Below, piece by piece: positions 7,273 to 14,187 of a stretch of DNA of 20,348 nucleotides; within the stretch, counting starts at the first letter, position 1; every line of letters starts with the position of its first letter. Both the position numbers and the translations under genes were made by a program. Source of the stretch: Planctomycetota bacterium (GTDB lineage: Bacteria > Planctomycetota > Phycisphaerae > WQYP01); contig JAJZGH010000061.1 in NCBI GenBank assembly GCA_021798635.1, positions 1 to 20,348 on the forward strand. Direction: 5' to 3'. The notes under the pieces are model-generated. The model saw only the letters and a program-made list of their open reading frames with translations. It searched no databases and was not told the DNA's origin.

Positions 7273-8628
7273 CTATCGCACGGCTTTCATGGCCTGCCCG
7301 ATAGCCTGCGTCGTAAATTCCAAGTCCTCCGCGCTGTGTGCGGCGCTGACAAACCAGCAGGCTGAGCCGGAACTGTTGACATGCACACCCTGCATCAGCA
7401 ACGAATGCCGGAATGCCGCGTAGCGTTGTGTGTTCACCTTTAACAAGTCCCGATAATGTTTCAACGCATGGCCGTCCTCATTAAACAGCACCTGGAACAT
7501 ACTGCCCACGCCCTGCACCACGCAGGGAATATCAGCATCCCTGGCAGCCCGGCGAATCGCTTCCATGCAGCTTAGGCCATGGCTGTGAATATTTTCCAGT
7601 GTTCCAGGCTCATTTATCTTGCGCAGGGTATAAAGTGCGGCAGCCGAGCACAATGGATTGCCGTTGTACGTGCCGCCATGTTTTACAATATTGGTGCCCA
7701 CCTGTTCCATAATCACCCGGCGGCCCGCAAAAGCGCTGATGGGAAATCCGCCGCCGATGGCTTTACTGAATATTGTCAAATCCGGCGTGACGCCAAAATA
7801 CTGTGCCGCTCCGCCGCGTGCCAGGCGAAAGCCCGTGACAATTTCATCATAAATCAGCAAAATTCCCCGTTTGTCGCACTGCTGGCGCAACCAGGCCAGC
7901 ATCCCCTCTTCCGGCATAATGCAGGCATTGTTAGCAACAATAGGTTCTAAAATAATGGCCGCCGATTGGGCACCGTGCTCATTAAGCAGGCGCTCAATAA
8001 TGTCCTTGTGATTCCATGGCGCAATGATGACATCCCCGCTGACTCCTTCTGGAATACCGCGCGAATGCGGGCTGTTATGGGGATGATCCAGCGGGCCGGC
8101 TTCCGCAGGCGTGGGGCGGTTGCTCACGGCCAGTACGTCGATCCAGCCATGATAGTGTCCCTCAAATTTTATAATCCGGTTGCGCCCGGTAAACCCGCGT
8201 GCCGCGCGGATGGCCCCGCTGATAGCTTCCGATCCGGAATTCGCATAACGCACCAGCTCTGCCCCGGGAGCCATGGCGCAAATTTGTTCAGCCAGTTCCA
8301 CTTCTACCGTGTTGCACGTGCCGAACATCGTGCCGCGCTCAAGTTGTCCCTGCACCGCCGCGACCAAGCCGTCGTCCGCGTGGCCGAGAATCGCACTGCC
8401 ATAGCTAAGCAGGTAATCAATAAATTCATGGCCGTCCACATCCCACACGTGTGATTTTTCCCCCCGGTCAATGTACAGCGGATAGGGCAGCGGCCCCGTG
8501 GTGGAACTGCGGGCCGAACTGCTGATTCCGCCCGCCAGCACCTGCTTGGCCCGGGCAAACCATCGCTGGGATTGGTTGGTGGCATGAATGTCGGGCAGAC
8601 CCAGAGGATGTACCATCGTTTGTGTCAT
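7273..8628 (-). CDS. Class III aminotransferase, glutamate-1-semialdehyde aminomutase-like
   Basis: 451 residues. The phosphate loop is SGSEAISGAIRAARGFTGR (about 131-149), the aromatic HYHGW stacking on PLP is at 158-162, the Asp binding the PLP ring nitrogen is in YDEIVTGFR (about 260-268), and the Schiff-base lysine is K289 in FSKAIGGGFP. This fits class III PLP enzymes, with the KAIGGGFP context typical of HemL-like proteins. Those transaminate an aldehyde or shift an amino group intramolecularly. Its setting next to an adenylating ligase, a phosphatase and an M20 enzyme argues against housekeeping HemL and for a specialised biosynthetic role. The start is 4 nt after the M20 stop. Confidence 0.9.
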   Translation of the reverse strand: MTQTMVHPLGLPDIHATNQSQRWFARAKQVLAGGISSSARSSTTGPLPYPLYIDRGEKSHVWDVDGHEFIDYLLSYGSAILGHADDGLVAAVQGQLERGTMFGTCNTVEVELAEQICAMAPGAELVRYANSGSEAISGAIRAARGFTGRNRIIKFEGHYHGWIDVLAVSNRPTPAEAGPLDHPHNSPHSRGIPEGVSGDVIIAPWNHKDIIERLLNEHGAQSAAIILEPIVANNACIMPEEGMLAWLRQQCDKRGILLIYDEIVTGFRLARGGAAQYFGVTPDLTIFSKAIGGGFPISAFAGRRVIMEQVGTNIVKHGGTYNGNPLCSAAALYTLRKINEPGTLENIHSHGLSCMEAIRRAARDADIPCVVQGVGSMFQVLFNEDGHALKHYRDLLKVNTQRYAAFRHSLLMQGVHVNSSGSACWFVSAAHSAEDLEFTTQAIGQAMKAVR

Positions 8629-8632
8629 ACGT

Positions 8633-9955
8633 CTATTTTACCGGTAAAGTTGTCCAATGTATTGCACACAGCGCAAATGACAGCGCCGCTTCATGCACCG
8701 CTTTAAGTTCCACGAATTCATCTGCGCCATGCGCCTGCTCCAGGCTGCCGGGACCCCATACCAGCGTGGGTGTTTGATCCATACCCCAACGAAGGCCCGC
8801 TTCGCAACCCGCGTTGAAACCGGCCCATGGCCTGTTGCGCGTTGTCACACCACGGTCGGTCATCGCCGCCAAGGCACTTTGCGACAAGGGATGTTGTGCG
8901 GATAATTCATGCCCGCCATATTCTTCGGAAAATTCAATTTCCAGGGTGCACCCCCTGCCCTTTCCCTGGTCGTGCAATTCCCCCAGGCGATGCTCAAAGC
9001 GATTTTTCCAAATCGCCAGATCGTCCATCGGCAGCAGTTCCAGGTACCCCGCACACCCGGCTAAATCACAGGTGGCACCTTGCCAATTCCCTCCATCCAC
9101 ACGATCCACTGTAATGGGCCGCATCACCGGATAGGCCGCGAACAGTGGATTGGGATCAGGCAGGGCGAACTCTTTTTCCATTATTTCCAGGTGCTCCAGC
9201 ACCTCACGCAAGGCGATAATGGCATCCTGTCCCAGCCATTTGACTGTGCCATGCACCGCTTTGCCGTGCAATCGGATGACGAATCTTACGCCGCCGCGTG
9301 AGGCATTCCGTGGTTGTCCTTCCGTGGGTTCCAGGACAATCAACCCATCCGGACGATAGCCCCGCACATAACTGGTTAAGGTGCCCAACCCCACGCAATC
9401 CTCTTCGCCGGGGACAATTTCCACCATCACATCGCCCGGTAGGCCGTGCGGATATGTTTTTTTCAGTGCCGTCAGTGCCGCCAGCGCACTGGCCAGCGGA
9501 CCTTTCACATCGCAAGCGCCACGGCCATATATCCGCCCCTCGGCAATTTCCCCTGACCACGGGCCATGGGTCCAGCGCCCTGGATCGCCCGCTGAAATGA
9601 CATCGCTGTGGGCGTTAAACATCAGGCTGCGGCCAACGCTGCAACCTGGAAATTTAATAACCAACGTGGGCCGCCCGGCCAGTGGAATGTGTCGCAAGGC
9701 CGCCTGCCGATAAGTCTGAAGCTGCGTTTCTGACGATTCAAATAATTCTGTTTCAAAGTTGTTTTTCGCGGCCCACCGGGCGATAAACATTACCAGATTG
9801 CCTTCATCGCCGCTGGTGGATGGAATCTGCAACAGCTTCGCAAGCAAATCCTCTGTGGCAGGCTGAAGCTCCTGGAGGTATGTTTCCAGTGAGCAGCGCA
9901 TGTCCGATGAATTTGCGGGAATTCCTGCGGGTTGAGTCGTGGTTATTCCAGGCAT
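8633..9955 (-). CDS. M20-family metallopeptidase/deacylase (ArgE/DapE-like)
   Basis: 440 residues. The di-zinc site is visible: H116 and D118 in FNAHSDVI, bridging D149 in YGRGACDVKGP, catalytic E184 with ligand E185 in VPGEEDCVGLG, E209 in IVLEPTEG and a C-terminal His (about 409) in LEQAHGADEFV. The dimerisation lid lies between about 215 and 335. Relatives hydrolyse N-acyl amino acids or small peptides in the cytoplasm. In this operon it probably removes a protecting acyl group or processes an amide intermediate. The start at 9955 has only a weak GAG upstream, and a second in-frame ATG 18 codons later is possible. The gap to the phosphatase stop is 34 nt. Confidence 0.9.
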   Translation of the reverse strand: MPGITTTQPAGIPANSSDMRCSLETYLQELQPATEDLLAKLLQIPSTSGDEGNLVMFIARWAAKNNFETELFESSETQLQTYRQAALRHIPLAGRPTLVIKFPGCSVGRSLMFNAHSDVISAGDPGRWTHGPWSGEIAEGRIYGRGACDVKGPLASALAALTALKKTYPHGLPGDVMVEIVPGEEDCVGLGTLTSYVRGYRPDGLIVLEPTEGQPRNASRGGVRFVIRLHGKAVHGTVKWLGQDAIIALREVLEHLEIMEKEFALPDPNPLFAAYPVMRPITVDRVDGGNWQGATCDLAGCAGYLELLPMDDLAIWKNRFEHRLGELHDQGKGRGCTLEIEFSEEYGGHELSAQHPLSQSALAAMTDRGVTTRNRPWAGFNAGCEAGLRWGMDQTPTLVWGPGSLEQAHGADEFVELKAVHEAALSFALCAIHWTTLPVK

Positions 9956-9989
9956 AACGCTCGCATTCTTTCGTTCGGCTTAAGGCGGC

Positions 9990-10682
9990 TCAAATCGCGG
10001 CCACCTGCGATGTCCATGCCCGGTTCATGATCGCGGCAATTTCGTGCAGGCTGTTGTACGGAATACAGGCATGGTTCCGCGCCGCCAATTCTTGCGCCAG
10101 GACTCCTTTGGCAAAGACCACATCGGCCTGCCGGGACGGGCATATATCACTGCGGCCATCGCCTATGTAAATGGTTTTTCGCCGGTCTACATGCAGTTCC
10201 CGGGCGCTGGTGCATTTGCAATGGGCCGCCGCAGATAAGCAGAATTCCGCTTTGTGCGGGCAGACCAGGTGAAGCTGCTGATGCTTCCGGGCGATGCGAT
10301 TGGCCCGAATTTCAATATCGCCGACGTTAAAGCGGTTAAGAATTCTGCGAATAAATTTTTCAATGCCGTCACTGAGAATAGCAAACGGGACATGATTTTG
10401 CCGAAGCAGCGTGATCAGGGGGATAAATCCCGGGTCAATGTCCACCTGATCGATAAAATCGTACAGGTCATTATCTGAAATGTCCAAAAGTGAAAATTCT
10501 TCCCGCAGGCATTCTTCCGATCCAATTAACCCGGCTTTCCACCGCTCTTCCACGAGTTTCCATGATTCATTGCGTGAAAATCTGTTCACCAATTCGTCCA
10601 GCACATCCTGCCGCGAGATCGTGCCGTCAAAATCAAACCACACCTGTGCGGCATGGGGTGCAGGTAAAATCAAAGTCTTCAC
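9990..10682 (-). CDS. HAD-IB phosphatase, MtnX-like
   Basis: 230 residues. Motif I is WFDFDGTISRQD (about 16-27) with both catalytic aspartates, motif II the Ser of FAILSDGIEKFI, and motifs III/IV are the Lys-containing RRKTIYIGDGRSDICPSRQADVVFAKG. This is the SerB/MtnX branch of HAD phosphatases. The start is a GTG at 10682 with GAGG about 10 nt upstream. As the first gene of the minus-strand cluster it sets the operon start. True MtnX acts in methionine salvage, but no other salvage gene is present. I therefore infer that it removes phosphate from a pathway intermediate of the biosynthetic cluster rather than from a methylthio sugar. Confidence 0.85.
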   Translation of the reverse strand: MKTLILPAPHAAQVWFDFDGTISRQDVLDELVNRFSRNESWKLVEERWKAGLIGSEECLREEFSLLDISDNDLYDFIDQVDIDPGFIPLITLLRQNHVPFAILSDGIEKFIRRILNRFNVGDIEIRANRIARKHQQLHLVCPHKAEFCLSAAAHCKCTSARELHVDRRKTIYIGDGRSDICPSRQADVVFAKGVLAQELAARNHACIPYNSLHEIAAIMNRAWTSQVAAI

Positions 10683-11000
10683 TATGGAAAATCCTCTTCA
10701 AATCAAGCATGGTTTTTCCGCCCCGCCCGGCTTTATGTCGCCTTCGGGGCTGCTGTGAGAAAACCAATTTTTAATTCTCGATAAACGGGTCTTCCGTCCC
10801 ATTCATCGCGTGCGTTCCAAAATCCATTGGTATCTTAGGGCAAGAGGGGGGTGAATATCAACCGCAATCAATAGTGGAGAATGGTATCGGTGCGTGGCAA
10901 TATTTCCGGGCAATGCGCTGCGCGGGGAAACTTCACATAGCTGCCGGCTATGCCGTGGTAAAGCGCACCCCGCGGGGCGGCCCATGCTTCGGACAGGCTC
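10683..11000. other. 318-bp intergenic region upstream of the biosynthetic operon
   Basis: No supported gene. It must hold the promoter of the minus-strand operon, but I see no convincing -35/-10 pair. A 6-bp hairpin CATAGC/GCTATG (10936-10952) and a CCCCGCGGGG palindrome nearby lie 3' of the pRiA4b-like gene and could help end its transcript, though no T-tract follows. A 60-codon open frame here has no start signal or recognisable sequence. Confidence 0.5.
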
Positions 11001-11570
11001 CTACCTGCTTAGTCGCGCCAGCGATCTGTTCACTGCGTCGATATTAAACGCTTTGGGGTTAAATTTGCCCATCCATTCAGCGACCTCCTCATGGTCGGGA
11101 TGCTCTTTATCGTTGAGAATGGCAAGCTGTTCGTAGTATCCCTCCAGACCGCCGCAATCCTCCGGCGGACAGGCCATTTCGCCGTCAGTGCAGACAATTG
11201 GCTTTTCTAAAACCGGGATTACTTTTTCCACGACAATCGTATGCATCCAGCTGTCGCCAAAGTCGTATTGGTAAAGGAATTTCTTTCTTTTTCCTATAGC
11301 CTTAGCCAGGCTAATTTTCGAGTCATCTTCACCGGTATCATCAAAGTCCTCGAATGGATGATATCCGGTATATCGCACCTCACCGATTTCAAACTCATGC
11401 AGATGGCTATCGTTCCAACCCATGGCCATCTGAATGACGATGTGCAGGCCTGCAAGGGTAAGATTCGCCGGAACGATGACCCGCCGCCAGATGGACGGCT
11501 CGCTTTGAGCCAGCGTAATCGTCAATTCAAATCCGTTGGTGGAAAACCTGCCGAATCCCTTTTTCGCCAT
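11001..11570 (-). CDS. Plasmid pRiA4b ORF-3-like family protein
   Basis: 189 residues. The sequence LTITLAQSEPSIWRRVIVPANLTLAGLHIVIQ, then the acidic block FDDTGEDDSKI, YQYDFGDSWMHTI and CPPEDCGGLEGY with its cysteine pair, is the hallmark of the pRiA4b ORF-3 family. This is a small globular domain found on plasmids, transposon-like elements and accessory islands, with no established activity. AAGGAG six bases before the ATG is a strong ribosome site. That site lies inside the 3' end of a broken nucleotidyltransferase fragment ending 3 nt upstream, so the gene now sits behind the debris as if captured. A mobile-element origin is inferred from the family, not shown here. Confidence 0.85.
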   Translation of the reverse strand: MAKKGFGRFSTNGFELTITLAQSEPSIWRRVIVPANLTLAGLHIVIQMAMGWNDSHLHEFEIGEVRYTGYHPFEDFDDTGEDDSKISLAKAIGKRKKFLYQYDFGDSWMHTIVVEKVIPVLEKPIVCTDGEMACPPEDCGGLEGYYEQLAILNDKEHPDHEEVAEWMGKFNPKAFNIDAVNRSLARLSR

Positions 11571-11573
11571 GTT

Positions 11574-11702
11574 CTACTCCTTATCACCTGTGAATCGTGG
11601 TCGGCTGTGAAATGCCACCGCGTACCCGCCGACAATAACGTACTTAACGCGGGCGGCGTTTAACAACGCGACAAACTCGCGCAAGCCTTTGGGAGGTTTC
11701 AC
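11574..11702 (-). pseudogene. 5' fragment of a minimal nucleotidyltransferase (copy 1)
   Basis: A 42-codon frame from GTG 11702 encodes KGLREFVALLNAARVKYV followed by IVGGYAVAFHSRPRFTGD. It is nearly identical to residues 1-40 of the intact nucleotidyltransferase at 13482-13931. Homology at DNA level covers 135 nt (11582-11716 against 13811-13945) without gaps and stops abruptly after GTGATA. The catalytic Asp-x-Asp is cut in half and the rest of the enzyme is missing, so it cannot be active. The frame ends in a TAG three bases before the pRiA4b-like ATG, and that gene's ribosome site lies within it. Confidence 0.85.
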
Positions 11703-11716
11703 CGTTGCTCCGTTGC
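11582..11716. repeat. Duplicated block R2, copy 1
   Basis: Partner of 13811-13945, with scattered substitutions and no indels. Together with R1 it shows that the two nucleotidyltransferase loci descend from one ancestral unit. Confidence 0.85.
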
Positions 11717-11718
11717 CC

Positions 11719-12054
11719 TTAATTTATAGCCCGATCAAAAATTAAAGTGGACAGGTGGATGCAAGCCTCCGCGACCGCTTGCCAGTTCTGCCAGGGTGCG
11801 ATCAGATTGCGATATTCGGCAAGACCTTCCTCACTAAGATCAAACGGCAGGGGATTGGCCAGTTGAATAACCAACTGGAGTGTTGGCGATTCTCCATTGG
11901 GTTGCGGGTAAAGCGCATCCAGCGTTTTCAAGGCGACAACAACCTCAGCGTCCCCCATGTTGGCGGCCAGCGCGACAAAATCCAGATAATCGCGTGTGGC
12001 GTTGCGTTTAAGGTTGTCAGTCAGGTTGAGTGTTGTCGGACATAATGCATCCAA
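11719..12054 (-). pseudogene. C-terminal part of a nucleotidyltransferase-like protein
   Basis: About 111 residues starting from TTG. NATRDYLDFVALAANMG, ALYPQPNGESPTLQLV and LANPLPFDLSEEGLAEYRNL resemble, as far as I recall, the C-terminal half of AbiEii-like nucleotidyltransferases, which are normally around 250 residues or longer. The N-terminal GG...DxD catalytic part is absent. The frame instead begins inside the 3' end of the upstream 73-residue gene, overlapping it by 34 nt. I infer an internal deletion that left only the C-terminal region. It could still be a stand-alone small protein. Family recognition is from memory and moderate. Confidence 0.55.
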
Positions 12055-12242
12055 AAGTGATAACGCTGAGCGTAAGGATCCGGCAGATGGGTCTTACAGA
12101 CTTGAACTACTTTTGCGGCAACCGCTCTATCACCCAGCACGTTCTGCCGCAGCTCTACCCAATCTTGCCGCTGGCCACGGGAGATAATGTCATCAATCAC
12201 CGCCAGCGTCTTAGTTGAAGAATTCAAATGCCGATGCTGCAT
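12021..12242 (-). CDS. Small conserved protein of a nucleotidyltransferase locus
   Basis: 73 residues: N-terminal HLNSSTKTLAVIDDII, then RGQRQDWVELRQNVLGDRAV and the tail LPDPYAQRYHFWMHYVRQ. I recognise the DPYAQRYHFW tail as a motif of small uncharacterised proteins that precede nucleotidyltransferase genes, where they are presumed antitoxin or partner subunits. No function is proven. The first 27 codons and about 45 bp of upstream DNA recur, slightly diverged, at 14104-14232, where the gene is cut off. The 3' end overlaps the C-terminal nucleotidyltransferase piece by 34 nt. Confidence 0.6.
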   Translation of the reverse strand: MQHRHLNSSTKTLAVIDDIISRGQRQDWVELRQNVLGDRAVAAKVVQVCKTHLPDPYAQRYHFWMHYVRQHST

Positions 12243-12287
12243 CTTAGCCGATCCAAATTTAAGACAGTCTTACAATAACCGAAGGGG
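12164..12287. repeat. Duplicated block R1, copy 1
   Basis: 124 nt aligning without gaps to 14109-14232. It holds the 5' end of the 73-residue gene and its upstream region. The stretch AATTCAAATGCCGATGCTGC is identical in both copies, and the rest differs at scattered positions, so the duplication is not recent. Confidence 0.85.
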
Positions 12288-12581
12288 CTATGCCGTCAAA
12301 CGAATACAGTGATAGCACGGAGGCTCAGGGTCTTTCAGTTTTCCCTTGGTCGGGCCTTGTTCGTTTTTACGATGTTCCGGAACGAAACGATTTATTGAGG
12401 AATTTGATCAAGCTGCCGCTCGAAAATCTACACAGCCCTGAAAACTAAAAGGCCCTGCACGGAGGCTGGCCAGCAGCGGCTCGGAAAAGATTTACGCCCG
12501 AATGTAGCTTGGTGGTCCGTGCCATGCCTTTCATAGATGAAGCTCAAATTTAGAAATATGCCGGCGATCTGAGAGTTGCGA
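12243..12581. other. 339-bp gap between nucleotidyltransferase copy 1 and the VapBC-type pair
   Basis: The right part of repeat block R1 ends at 12287. Directly after it, a 52-codon plus-strand frame (12290-12448) begins with ATG behind GAAGGGGCT and encodes FPWSGLVRFYDVPERNDLL among others. I cannot assign it to a family, and it may be chance. The rest shows no gene, and no terminator was found for the PIN toxin gene ending at 12582. Confidence 0.4.
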
Positions 12582-12995
12582 TTACGCTCCGTTGGGGCAG
12601 ATGATGTCCAATCGCGGAAAATATGTTCTGTAGCGTCCCACGTCGCGGGTAATTAGTCCGAGCCTTTCAACCGCCGCATGAGCGCCAATGAAAAAATCAG
12701 GTAATACTGCTGAACGTTCCCCGCCGCGCCGCCGATATGCCAAAAAGCATTTTGCCGCCAGAAAGGCCGCCTCGTAAGGAATCGCCCGCCGCTCGAACCA
12801 TTCCAGTGGAAGCGCATCATTGACATCCTCAATTCGGGGAAATCGCACGGACACCTCGGCAAATATTACCGCGTTGATGACTAGCTTATGGTGTTGAGCC
12901 GCCTGGGCTAGCGCCGTGCTGGCCCACTGAAACCACTGGGAATCTTCAGTGAGAATATCCAGCAACACGTTAGAATCCACGATCATGGCCGGCAT
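12582..12995 (-). CDS. PIN-domain ribonuclease toxin (VapC-like)
   Basis: 137 residues with the acidic quartet of PIN nucleases: D7 in MIVDSNVLLDIL, E47 in IFAEVSVRF, D100 in VLPDFFIGAHA and D118 in LITRDVGRY. The last, followed by TYFPRL, is the typical end of VapC proteins. These toxins cleave tRNA or other RNA with Mg2+ when freed from antitoxin. The ATG is 3 nt after the antitoxin stop, which is the usual antitoxin-first order. A second in-frame ATG three codons later is also possible. All catalytic residues are present, so the toxin should be functional. Confidence 0.9.
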   Translation of the reverse strand: MPAMIVDSNVLLDILTEDSQWFQWASTALAQAAQHHKLVINAVIFAEVSVRFPRIEDVNDALPLEWFERRAIPYEAAFLAAKCFLAYRRRGGERSAVLPDFFIGAHAAVERLGLITRDVGRYRTYFPRLDIICPNGA

Positions 12996-12998
12996 GAA

Positions 12999-13220
12999 TC
13001 ACTTCCGCGTAAGTTTCATAATCTCATCGGTGGACAAGCCGGTGCCGGCACGGCCGCGCATCTGCTCTATCAAGGTGTTACCGCGCCGGCCGCCCGAGAG
13101 CTTGCGTAAAATAACATCCTGGCCGCGCATTACAAATTCCACGTCCGTGTGGGGAAGAATTCCCGTCCGCTCGCGAATTTCCCGGGGTACCGTTACCTGG
13201 CCCTTCGTCGTCACCTTCAT
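12999..13220 (-). CDS. AbrB/SpoVT-fold antitoxin (VapB-like)
   Basis: 73 residues. The swapped-hairpin DNA-binding domain MKVTTKGQVTVPREIRER, followed by GILPHTDVEFVMRGQDVIL, occupies residues 1-38. The C-terminal tail (RGRAGTGLSTDEIMKLTRK) would wrap the PIN toxin. The frame is open for 43 codons upstream, but AGGAG eight bases before the ATG at 13220 and the start of domain homology there fix the start. The protein should neutralise the neighbouring PIN toxin and repress their shared promoter. The region just upstream has two inverted repeats that could be its operators. Confidence 0.9.
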   Translation of the reverse strand: MKVTTKGQVTVPREIRERTGILPHTDVEFVMRGQDVILRKLSGGRRGNTLIEQMRGRAGTGLSTDEIMKLTRK

Positions 13221-13247
13221 GATTGAAGCTCCTATGTACAGTCCTCG

Positions 13248-13278
13248 TCTCGCCTGTGCCCAATAACGCTGGGCGAGA
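13248..13278. promoter_or_regulatory. Inverted repeat upstream of the VapBC-type pair
   Basis: TCTCGCC (13248-13254) and GGCGAGA (13272-13278) are a perfect 7-bp inverted repeat with a 17-nt spacer, 28 bp before the antitoxin ATG. It is a candidate operator for autoregulation, or a 5'-UTR hairpin. Confidence 0.35.
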
Positions 13279-13282
13279 CCGG

Positions 13283-13307
13283 GTAATACTCTTACATGTA
13301 TTATTAC
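13283..13307. promoter_or_regulatory. AT-rich dyad upstream of the VapBC-type pair
   Basis: GTAATA (13283-13288) and TATTAC (13302-13307) flank 13 nt that contain the palindrome TACATGTA. The dyad lies in the AT-rich stretch likely to hold the promoter. AbrB-fold antitoxins bind such sites, so an operator is plausible, but no clear -35/-10 pair was identified. Confidence 0.3.
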
Positions 13308-13481
13308 TACTTTACAAGATAGACGCAAATAGAAAGCTGCGCGTAACACGGGGCATTCATAGACTCAGCCGTTATCAGCTATTTCCAGGGCGTTGCGAAC
13401 GCCGGGAAGACCGCCGCGTTGATGGCACCCTATCCGATACCTCAGACTCGACGATACACACCCGATAAAATATTCACGATC

Positions 13482-13931
13482 TTATTCCGGCAGCGAAAGT
13501 TCCTGGGCGCCTGCAATATCTTTAGGGCCTCCCGAAGCGAGCTTATTCTGAATCAGCAGTTCGCAACTGATAAAGTTTACCGCCAGTCCGTCCAGCATTG
13601 CCTCTTCCCGTGACGTCCACGCCTGATCGAAGGTCACGCCATCAATGGATGTCATCAGATCAATGCGATTGGGTGGAAAACCGAGCTGCAATACCAGATC
13701 ATTTCGACTCAAATCCTGGGCGCTGATGCTCAATTCTTCAAAGCCAAAGGTAATGAGTGCACCGACGATCCTTTCCCCATTATCAACTGAACTTTCAATA
13801 AACAGATCGATATCACCTGTGAATCGCGGTCGGCCATGAAAAGCCACCGCATACCCGCCGACGATAACGTACTTAGCGCGGCTGGCGTTTAACAACGCGA
13901 CAAACTCGCGCAAGTCTTTGGGAAGTTTCAT
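13482..13931 (-). CDS. Minimal nucleotidyltransferase (MNT/AbiEii-like), intact copy 2
   Basis: 149 residues. The nucleotidyltransferase core shows VGGYAVAFHGRPRFTGDIDLFIE with G25-G26 and metal ligands D40 and D42, and a third Asp (about 91) in PNRIDLMTS. Then come DQAWTSREEAMLDGLAVNFI and NKLASGGPKDIAGAQEL, the usual tail of this family. Members are toxins or toxin neutralisers that transfer nucleotides to tRNA or protein. The ATG lies within the 3' end of the preceding 63-residue gene (59-nt overlap), a common arrangement for this pair. The N-terminal 135 nt recur as a broken copy at 11582-11716. Confidence 0.85.
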   Translation of the reverse strand: MKLPKDLREFVALLNASRAKYVIVGGYAVAFHGRPRFTGDIDLFIESSVDNGERIVGALITFGFEELSISAQDLSRNDLVLQLGFPPNRIDLMTSIDGVTFDQAWTSREEAMLDGLAVNFISCELLIQNKLASGGPKDIAGAQELSLPE

Positions 13932-13945
13932 CGTTGCTCCGTTGC
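13811..13945. repeat. Duplicated block R2, copy 2
   Basis: 135 nt aligning without gaps to 11582-11716 and covering the first 40 codons of the nucleotidyltransferase. Both copies end in CGTTGCTCCGTTGC and diverge immediately beyond. Confidence 0.85.
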
Positions 13946-14064
13946 GCGTTAATCAGGTCCAGCAGAATATCCAGACGCTGGGCGGGTGAAAGAGACCTGT
14001 AGTAAGCCCGATCGGCGGCATCCGCCGCGAGGTGCGAGTCAAATGTGCGGGCAATCTTTTCCAT
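13873..14064 (-). CDS. Small partner protein of the nucleotidyltransferase
   Basis: 63 residues: FDSHLAADAADRAYYRSL followed by SPAQRLDILLDLINAQRS and a basic tail VCRVVKRQPR. I recognise the ADRAYYRSLSPAQRLDILL segment as the signature of small proteins encoded just before nucleotidyltransferases of this type, probably as the antitoxin or regulatory subunit. The 3' end overlaps the enzyme gene by 59 nt, so the two are co-translated. A perfect TATAAT lies six bases before the ATG, so its mRNA may start at the initiation codon itself. The biochemical role is unproven. Confidence 0.75.
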   Translation of the reverse strand: MEKIARTFDSHLAADAADRAYYRSLSPAQRLDILLDLINAQRSNDETSQRLARVCRVVKRQPR

Positions 14065-14070
14065 GCAGAT

Positions 14071-14076
14071 ATTATA
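14071..14076 (-). promoter_or_regulatory. -10 box (TATAAT) six bases before the small partner gene
   Basis: Read on the minus strand, TATAAT is followed by six bases and then the ATG at 14064. Transcription would begin at or next to the start codon, giving a leaderless mRNA. No good -35 hexamer or Shine-Dalgarno is visible. The box lies just outside repeat block R1, at the junction of the rearrangement. Confidence 0.5.
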
Positions 14077-14103
14077 CCGAAGCAGTTGAAGGAGGCTATT
14101 ACT

Positions 14104-14187
14104 TCAGTCTTGCCGTCGGCCGCAGGAAATTATGTCATCGATGGCCGCAAGCGTCACAGTCGACGAATTCAAATGCCGATGCTGCAT
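14104..14187 (-). pseudogene. Truncated copy of the 73-residue small protein gene
   Basis: ATG at 14187 opens 27 codons (HLNSSTVTLAAIDDIISCGR and so on) that match the start of the gene at 12021-12242. They end in TGA exactly where the homology stops, after RQD. About two thirds of the gene is gone. Upstream DNA is conserved too, so it is the edge of an ancestral duplicate, not a chance match. Confidence 0.75.

Noticed and set aside
9990..10682. MtnX as evidence of a methionine-salvage operon
   Set aside because: No mtnA, mtnB, mtnC/W or mtnD genes are nearby, and the operon partners belong to other chemistry. The HAD-IB family is broad.
10803..10985. 60-residue minus-strand open frame before the biosynthetic operon
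   Set aside because: Low-complexity, arginine/proline-rich composition with no start signal or recognised motif.
12290..12448. 52-residue plus-strand frame starting next to repeat R1
   Set aside because: It has an ATG and a purine-rich stretch upstream but no recognisable family, and it is short enough to occur by chance. It is mentioned in the intergenic entry only.
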